Source: Spirochaetaceae bacterium | Lineage (GTDB): Bacteria; Spirochaetota; Spirochaetia; UBA9216 | Length of the DNA stretch: 10,495 nt | NCBI GenBank assembly: GCA_028527945.1 | Contig: JAQQAK010000407.1 | Location: 1 to 10,495, forward strand | Direction of reading: 5' to 3' | Shown: positions 6,441 through 10,495 of the stretch, in pieces | Layout: each line of letters starts with the position of its first letter | Numbering within the stretch: position 1 is the first letter of the stretch | The notes under the pieces: generated by a model | What the model saw: the letters and a program-made list of their open reading frames with translations, nothing else | Database searches by the model: none | Told to the model about the DNA's origin: nothing | Made by a program: the position numbers and the translations under genes

Positions 6441-7421
6441 ATGACAAAAAATGTTTTTACAGTTTTAGATCTTCTTGATTTAGATCTGAAAGAACATAAT
6501 GATTTAAATTTGAAATGCCTTTGTGGTAGATCAGGACTTTCCTCCCCAATAAAGGAACAGGATCTAAACCGTCCTGGTCTAACACTTTCAGGCTTTTTTG
6601 AAGGATTTCAGTATAGCCGTATTCAAATCTTTGGAAACGGTGAAACGCTTTTTTTAAAAAAGCTAATTACTGAAAATAAAATTGATACAATAAAAAAGTT
6701 TTTGAGTTATGAAATCCCATGTTGTACTTTTACTTCAAACTTGCATCCGGAACAGGCTTTTTTAGATCTGGCAGAAAAGGCAGGAGTGCCTGTCTTGATA
6801 ACGGATTTAAATTCCAGTGAATTCTCAAGAAGATTAATTAGAGCGCTGAACACGATATTTGCTCAAAAAAAGGTTATTCATGCCACATTGGTAGAAGTGT
6901 TTGGTTTGGGAATTCTGTTAAAAGGCGCCAGTGGAATAGGAAAGAGTGAAACGGCTCTTGAGCTTATTGAACGGGGGCACCGTCTTATTGCAGATGATGC
7001 GGTAGAATTAAGCTGTGTTAACGGAAATCTTGTAATTGGAAAAGGTGTTAACGATATAGCTGGACATCATATGGAAATTAGAGGGCTCGGTATTCTTAAT
7101 ATAAGCAACCTTTTTGGTGTCGGTGCAATAAGAGACAGCAAACAGGTTCAACTTGTTGTAGAGCTTGAAGAATGGAATTCTGAAAAAATCTATGATAGAT
7201 TAGGCGCAAATGAAACAACAACTGATTTTCTTGGCGTTGGGATTCCTGTTATAACATTACCTATAAAACCAGGAAGAAATATTCCTATAATTATTGAAAC
7301 AGCAGCAATGAATGAGAGACTAAAAAAATTGGGATATTATTCCGCAAGAGAATTTAACCAAAGTGTTCTAAAATGGCTTGAAGGCCAAAATGCTAGAGCT
7401 GCTTATTACGAAAACGACTAA
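6441..7421 (+). CDS. hprK: HPr kinase/phosphorylase
   Basis: This 326-residue bifunctional enzyme phosphorylates HPr on Ser46 using ATP or pyrophosphate, and removes the phosphate by phosphorolysis. The N-terminal domain (about 1-130) matches the HprK N-domain, with 'QDLNRPGLTLSGFFEGF' corresponding to the conserved 'NRPGL.L.GFF..F' block. The C-terminal P-loop domain has His147 (IHATLVEVFGLGIL), Walker A GASGIGKS (162-169, Lys168), the Asp pair 185-186 (LIADDAVEL) and the HprK signature HHMEIRGLGI (209-218). Length and key residues are normal, so it should be active. ATG 6441 follows AGGAA (6428-6432) by 8 nt. It lies two bases after hpf and 68 nt before ptsH, its substrate gene, which makes the enzyme-substrate pairing explicit. 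What Ser-phosphorylated HPr controls here cannot be read from the window. Confidence 0.96.
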   Translation: MTKNVFTVLDLLDLDLKEHNDLNLKCLCGRSGLSSPIKEQDLNRPGLTLSGFFEGFQYSRIQIFGNGETLFLKKLITENKIDTIKKFLSYEIPCCTFTSNLHPEQAFLDLAEKAGVPVLITDLNSSEFSRRLIRALNTIFAQKKVIHATLVEVFGLGILLKGASGIGKSETALELIERGHRLIADDAVELSCVNGNLVIGKGVNDIAGHHMEIRGLGILNISNLFGVGAIRDSKQVQLVVELEEWNSEKIYDRLGANETTTDFLGVGIPVITLPIKPGRNIPIIIETAAMNERLKKLGYYSAREFNQSVLKWLEGQNARAAYYEND

Positions 7422-7425
7422 AATT

Positions 7426-7479
7426 ATAGATTTTTGATCGATAATATTATAAAAATATATCGATTGAATTTAAATCTAT
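7426..7479. repeat. long interrupted inverted repeat between hprK and ptsH
   Basis: The outer arms are ATAGATTT (7426-7433) and AAATCTAT (7472-7479). The inner arms are ATCGATA (7437-7443) and TATCGAT (7458-7464). The two pairs of arms are separated by 3 and 7 unpaired bases. The inner arms can extend by about 4 bp (TATT/AATA) if one A is bulged. The element occupies almost the whole 68-nt gap and ends directly before the ptsH SD (GGAG, 7480-7483). It lacks a U-tract, so it is not a terminator. It could be an mRNA hairpin controlling or stabilising the ptsH transcript, or a protein-binding operator. A weak promoter-like pair, TTGATC (7434-7439) and TATATC (7456-7461), lies within it. Confidence 0.6.
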
Positions 7480-7489
7480 GGAGTATATT

Positions 7490-7756
7490 ATGCAGACACA
7501 AGATGTAACTATAAAAAACAGAGCTGGAATTCATGCCCGTCCCGCCGCAATGATTGTTCAAACCGCAAATGAATTTGAATGTGATATCTATTTGGAAAAA
7601 GATGGAAATAGTATAAACGCGAAATCTATAATGGGCATTATAACTCTTGGTGCCGGATATAATTCTTTAGTAAATGTTAAAACAGAAGGTTCTGACGAGG
7701 ATAAAGCTTTAGAAGCAATTGTGAAATTATTTGAAAACCGCTTTGAGGAGGAGTAA
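7490..7756 (+). CDS. ptsH: phosphocarrier protein HPr
   Basis: HPr is the small cytoplasmic phosphocarrier of the sugar phosphotransferase system, or a regulatory homologue. From ATG 7490 the protein has 88 residues. His15 lies in AGIHARPA, and Ser46 in INAKSIMGI, exactly at the canonical positions; this strongly supports this start over the longer ATG at 7478. GGAG (7480-7483) lies 6 nt upstream. Both His15 (enzyme I-dependent) and Ser46 (HprK-dependent) phosphorylation sites are intact, and HprK is encoded directly upstream. No enzyme I, EIIA or other PTS gene is in the window, so whether HPr takes part in sugar uptake or only in signalling is open. The 3' end carries GAGGAGGAG, which doubles as the binding site for the next gene. 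Confidence 0.96.
   Translation: MQTQDVTIKNRAGIHARPAAMIVQTANEFECDIYLEKDGNSINAKSIMGIITLGAGYNSLVNVKTEGSDEDKALEAIVKLFENRFEEE
7745..7753 (+). promoter_or_regulatory. strong ribosome binding site for a gene lacking a standard start
   Basis: GAGGAGGAG at the very end of ptsH is a near-perfect anti-16S match. It is followed by TAA-TT-ACG. The core AGGAGG (7746-7751) is 4 nt from ATT (7756) and 7 nt from ACG (7759). No ATG, GTG or TTG follows within range in any frame that stays open. The site strongly suggests that initiation occurs here at a non-canonical codon. Confidence 0.65.
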
Positions 7757-7758
7757 TT

Positions 7759-8283
7759 ACGCAAAAAAAGATTCTTTGCGCTATTTTACTGCTGCTTGTC
7801 TCAAGTATAGGATTTTCTGATAATTTTTATTTTACTATCAATACTTCAGTTGATTCGTCGAAATTGGCAGTTTGCTTCCATACTGATAAAATTGGAAATA
7901 TTATTTCTGTTTTAGATGAAGGCCTTTCCTCTCAAATAACTTATGGCTTACGCTTAAGGAGCAGGAGGAGGCCTTCTGTTTATTTTTGGGTAACACAAAA
8001 GAAAACTATCTTTGTCACATATGTTGCGCGGAAAGATTTTCTTACAGGATTATATATTATAGATAATGGAAAAAATGAAAAAACATATGAAGGTTCAGAA
8101 AATTTCTGTAAAGCTTTTTTATCTTGTACCTTTGAAGATTTAGGTGATATAGATTTTAATGATTATAAGGTTGAAGCAAAGGTTTCTGCCGATCTGATAA
8201 AACGTCCTGCACCTTTGTCTTTGTTAGATCCATTCTTTTTCAATGAAAAAATAGCGACTGCTTGGGTACAATATGGCAAATAG
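7759..8283 (+). CDS. exported DUF4390-like protein upstream of the NtrY-like kinase, non-canonical start
   Basis: The reading frame encodes about 174 residues. It opens with a classical signal peptide, QKKILCAILLLLVSSIGFS, and a likely cut before Asp-Asn. The mature part ('LDEGLSSQITYGLRLRSRRR', then 'LTGLYIIDNGKNEKTY' and 'FCKAFLS') resembles DUF4390, a family of envelope proteins usually encoded just before ntrY in Proteobacteria. No ATG, GTG or TTG stands at the N-terminus. ACG (7759) is 7 nt after AGGAGG and is one transition from ATG; ATT (7756), overlapping the ptsH stop, is the alternative. A TTG at 7864 has no SD and would delete the signal peptide. The 3' end overlaps the kinase gene by 11 nt. 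The gene is real on coding grounds; the start is uncertain, and a sequencing error or a start-codon mutation is possible. The role is probably linked to kinase sensing (inference). Confidence 0.7.
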   Translation, partial: TQKKILCAILLLLVSSIGFSDNFYFTINTSVDSSKLAVCFHTDKIGNIISVLDEGLSSQITYGLRLRSRRRPSVYFWVTQKKTIFVTYVARKDFLTGLYIIDNGKNEKTYEGSENFCKAFLSCTFEDLGDIDFNDYKVEAKVSADLIKRPAPLSLLDPFFFNEKIATAWVQYGK

Positions 8284-10048
8284 TGGAAGAAAGGCAGGAG
8301 CTTCCAAATCTGAAGTAATCTCCGTAATAGTTATATACATTCTTATTGTAATTCTTATTATTTTTCTAACTGGTGTTGTTTTAAATAGTAATAATTCATC
8401 TGACTTTTCTTCTAACACGCTTATTTTTGCTGCGGCAATAATTCTGCCGGGAGCTTTGCTCATATATCTTATTGTTTATATATACAAACTTAGAAAAGAT
8501 ATAAAGCGTGGATATCCTGGTGCAAAGTTTAAAACACACCTGATCCTCTTTTTTTCAATTATTATACTTCTTTCGTCTATCCCACAAACAATAGTATCTA
8601 TGAGATTTGTTACATCGGCTATTAATACATGGTTTTCCCCCAAGATAGGTGAGGCTATAACTGGAGGGCTTAATCTTTCTTTATCATATTATAATGATAA
8701 AATTGATTCTTTGAGAAACTTTGGAGACGGTTCTGCTATAAATAGTTTGATTGCTGATATTGTAAGAGCCCCACAACGAACATGGACAAATTTGAAAAGT
8801 TCAAACCCTGATATTGATAGCATCCAGGTTTTTGGCATTGATGGCGAAAGTTTATTCTTTTCAGGAGAAACACATGCAGAAATAAGTGTCTGTCCATCAC
8901 GAGAGCTTGCCGATGGTATGCTTCCAAGAGAGGATCTTGAAAATATCAGTCTATTAAGATATCTAAAACTGTATAACACCAACGGCAAAGATTATCTTAT
9001 TGTTCTGAGTTCAATACTCCCACGAAATATAGACGAGACAGCTAAAAGCTTAACTTCTGCGCGAGAAGTTTTTTTGACATATCAGAAAAACCAAAGAGAA
9101 TTCTTTTTTCTGTTGATTCTTTTTTATGCTTTTTTCACAATCCCTTTAATTTTGGTCTCAATTTTAATATCGTTCCTTCTTTCCGACGAAATCTTAAGGC
9201 CTATTATAAGTTTGGAAGCAGCAACCAGAAAGGTTTCTGATGGCGATTATTCATACCGGATATTAACCAGATCCGGAGATGAGCTTCTTAATCTGACAAA
9301 ATCTTTTAATAAAATGATGAACGAGCTTGAAAATTCCCGAAAGAAGATTCTTCAAACAGAAAAAATAACAGCCTGGCAGGAGATAGCAAGGCAGCTTGCT
9401 CATGAACTTAGGAATCCTCTTACTCCAATAAAGCTTTCAGCAGAGAGGGTTATACGAAAATATAAAAATGATCCTGAAAATATTGGTCAAATTCTGGAAC
9501 CTGCAATACAGGGAATAATTCAGGAGGTAAATGGATTAGATAATCTTCTGCGCGAATTTAGAGATTTTTCAAGGCTTCCCGCGCCAACTCTTTCGGAAGA
9601 AAATATTGTGAGCATCATAAAACAATGTCTTAATAGTTATAAAACTTCATATCCCAGAGTTTCATTTAGTTTTTCGCCGGCAGAAGAAATTATTCTATCT
9701 ATAGATTCTAAACAGATAAAGCAAGTCTTTATGAATCTGCTAAAAAATGCTTGTGAGTCTATGAATAATAATGAGGGGAAAATTTACATACAGACAGATC
9801 TTGTCATAAAGGGAAATTCAAGTTACTGTAGAACAAGGATACAAGATTCCGGCTGCGGTATAGATCCGGAGAAGCAGGAACAGGTATTCAATCCATATTT
9901 TACAACAAAAACTGAAGGTACCGGCTTGGGACTCCCCATTGTCGAACGTATAATATTTGATCACAAAGGACAAATTTGGTTTGAATCGGAACCCGGTCAT
10001 GGAACAACCTTTTTTGTAGATCTTCCGGTGGAGGAAAAAGTTGGCTAA
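8273..10048 (+). CDS. NtrY-like membrane sensor histidine kinase
   Basis: This is a 591-residue inner-membrane histidine kinase. The N-terminal module has three membrane segments (about 15-37, 49-71 and 89-109) and an extracytoplasmic sensor region (about 110-276). A fourth segment (277-303) leads to a HAMP domain (about 304-357). The dimerisation/phosphotransfer domain has His377 in QLAHELRNPLTPIKLS. The ATPase domain has the N box NLLKNACESM (488-497), G1 DSGCGI (525-530), the F box VFNPYFTTK and G2 GTGLGLP (549-555). The topology of three N-terminal helices plus a large loop is that of NtrY. The PAS domain that normally lies between HAMP and the His domain is missing, since only about 20 residues separate them. 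It overlaps the DUF4390-like gene by 11 nt, has no good SD and is probably translationally coupled. The response regulator start overlaps its stop by 8 nt. It is comparable in role to T. denticola AtcS, from memory. Confidence 0.92.
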   Translation: MANSGRKAGASKSEVISVIVIYILIVILIIFLTGVVLNSNNSSDFSSNTLIFAAAIILPGALLIYLIVYIYKLRKDIKRGYPGAKFKTHLILFFSIIILLSSIPQTIVSMRFVTSAINTWFSPKIGEAITGGLNLSLSYYNDKIDSLRNFGDGSAINSLIADIVRAPQRTWTNLKSSNPDIDSIQVFGIDGESLFFSGETHAEISVCPSRELADGMLPREDLENISLLRYLKLYNTNGKDYLIVLSSILPRNIDETAKSLTSAREVFLTYQKNQREFFFLLILFYAFFTIPLILVSILISFLLSDEILRPIISLEAATRKVSDGDYSYRILTRSGDELLNLTKSFNKMMNELENSRKKILQTEKITAWQEIARQLAHELRNPLTPIKLSAERVIRKYKNDPENIGQILEPAIQGIIQEVNGLDNLLREFRDFSRLPAPTLSEENIVSIIKQCLNSYKTSYPRVSFSFSPAEEIILSIDSKQIKQVFMNLLKNACESMNNNEGKIYIQTDLVIKGNSSYCRTRIQDSGCGIDPEKQEQVFNPYFTTKTEGTGLGLPIVERIIFDHKGQIWFESEPGHGTTFFVDLPVEEKVG

Positions 10049-10495
10049 CATTCTAATAATTGACGATGAACCTGGTATACGAACAGTTTTACGCGACATT
10101 TATGAAGATGAAGCCTATACAGTTTTTGATGCTGGTGATGGCCTTCAGGGGCTTGAGCTTCTTAAAACAACAGACATTCAGTTAGTTGTTCTTGATGTCT
10201 GGCTTCCTAATATCGGTGGAATTGATGTCTTAAAAAAGATTAAAGAATCCTGGCCGGATGTAGAGGTTATAATAATTTCAGGTCATGCCAATATCGACTT
10301 GGCTGTTAAAGCTGTAAAATACGGAGCCTTTGACTTTCTTGAAAAGCCTCTTTCACTTGATAAAATTCTCACTTTAACACGCAATGCTATTGCCATGAAT
10401 GCGTTAAAAACTGAAAACACACAATTAAAAACTTCTTTTTTATCTGAAGAACAGATGATAGGTAATAGTCCAGCAATGGAAAATATAAAACAGAT
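10041..10495 (+). CDS. NtrX/NtrC-like sigma-54 response regulator (partial, 3' end beyond the window)
   Basis: This is the first 151 residues of a sigma-54-dependent activator. The receiver domain spans about 1-120: acidic pair Asp8-Asp9, phospho-acceptor Asp52 (VVLDVWLPN), Ser80 (IIISGHA) and Lys102 (LEKPL). A linker follows (NALKTENTQLK), then 'MIGNSPAMENIKQ' at the right edge, which is the start of the AAA+ sigma-54 interaction domain. The Walker A and GAFTGA motifs and the DNA-binding domain would lie outside the window. The start is TTG 10041, with GGAGG (10030-10034) six bases upstream, overlapping the kinase stop by 8 nt. 'VWLPNIGGIDVLKKIKE' and 'A.IDLAVKAVKYGAFDFLEKPLS' are typical of NtrX. 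It is the cognate partner of the kinase just upstream and a likely user of the RpoN encoded in the same operon. Its targets cannot be seen. Confidence 0.92.
   Translation, partial: MANILIIDDEPGIRTVLRDIYEDEAYTVFDAGDGLQGLELLKTTDIQLVVLDVWLPNIGGIDVLKKIKESWPDVEVIIISGHANIDLAVKAVKYGAFDFLEKPLSLDKILTLTRNAIAMNALKTENTQLKTSFLSEEQMIGNSPAMENIKQ

Noticed and set aside
7426..7479. Inverted repeat before ptsH as a terminator or riboswitch
   Set aside because: There is no U-tract after the right arm and no known riboswitch core; it is kept only as an unexplained inverted repeat.
7741..7761. Programmed -1 frameshift fusing HPr to the downstream protein (SD-like GAGGAGGAG before the stop)
   Set aside because: The fusion would put a secretion signal after cytoplasmic HPr, and no slippery heptamer is present. 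Initiation from this SD is simpler.
7864..7866. TTG as the start of the DUF4390-like protein
   Set aside because: No SD lies upstream, the signal peptide encoded just before it would be lost, and a very strong SD lies 110 nt earlier.
7864..7880. Possible sigma-54 -24/-12 promoter (TTGGCAG...TTGC)
   Set aside because: The GG and GC pairs are only 6 bp apart, not 10; a similar site near 9374 has a spacing of 9 and is inside the kinase. No convincing -24/-12 element was found in the window by eye.
8224..8463. Reverse-strand open frame across the DUF4390-like/kinase junction
   Set aside because: It is antisense to the first membrane segment of the kinase and has no start context.
9818..10099. 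Reverse-strand open frame across the kinase/response regulator junction
   Set aside because: It is antisense to the G1/F/G2 ATPase motifs and to the receiver domain start, both certain genes.

Overview
The window is AT-rich and gene-dense. It looks like chromosomal DNA from a Gram-negative-type bacterium, most likely a spirochaete of the Treponema group (inference, about 0.65). The reasons are the combination of an HPr kinase with a Ser46-type HPr, a sigma-54 factor next to an NtrY/NtrX-like two-component pair, an aryl-polyene-type operon with a lipoprotein, relaxed lipoboxes, and frequent TTG starts behind strong GGAGG ribosome binding sites. No rRNA, tRNA, CRISPR array, transposase or phage gene was seen.

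Region 1 (1-4113) is the 3' end of a biosynthetic operon on the + strand. It holds a truncated DUF3261-like lipoprotein, a ketosynthase (ApeO-like), a hotdog dehydratase (ApeP-like), an SDR ketoreductase (ApeQ/FabG-like) and a second ketosynthase (ApeR/FabF-like). The genes overlap by 1-4 nt or are separated by about 20 nt, and the series ends at a strong intrinsic terminator. Ketosynthase, ketoreductase and dehydratase together can run a polyunsaturating elongation cycle that lacks an enoyl reductase, and the order lipoprotein-KS-DH-KR-KS is that of aryl polyene clusters. The carrier proteins, starter-unit genes, glycosyl/acyltransferases and exporter would lie left of the window.

Region 2 (4114-4732) carries one small reverse-strand lipoprotein gene of unknown function, convergent with the operon. 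It also holds a 197-nt divergent promoter region with a sigma-70-type promoter facing each way.

Region 3 (4733-10495) is a regulatory operon on the + strand: rpoN (sigma-54), hpf (short ribosome hibernation factor), hprK (HPr kinase/phosphorylase), ptsH (HPr), an exported DUF4390-like protein with no ordinary start codon, an NtrY-like membrane histidine kinase, and the first third of an NtrX/NtrC-like sigma-54 response regulator that runs off the right edge. The operon places a sigma factor, a sensor/activator pair likely to use it, and the HPr-phosphorylation switch in one transcription unit. This resembles the proteobacterial rpoN-hpf-pts neighbourhood joined to an ntrYX locus.

Several starts given here are shorter than the longest open frame, because the Shine-Dalgarno sequence lies inside the longer frame (rpoN, hpf, ptsH, the lipoprotein). 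For ptsH, the short start puts the phosphorylated residues at exactly His15 and Ser46. The most unusual points are the ACG/ATT-start DUF4390-like gene, the long inverted repeat between hprK and ptsH, and an aryl-polyene-type operon in a probable spirochaete.
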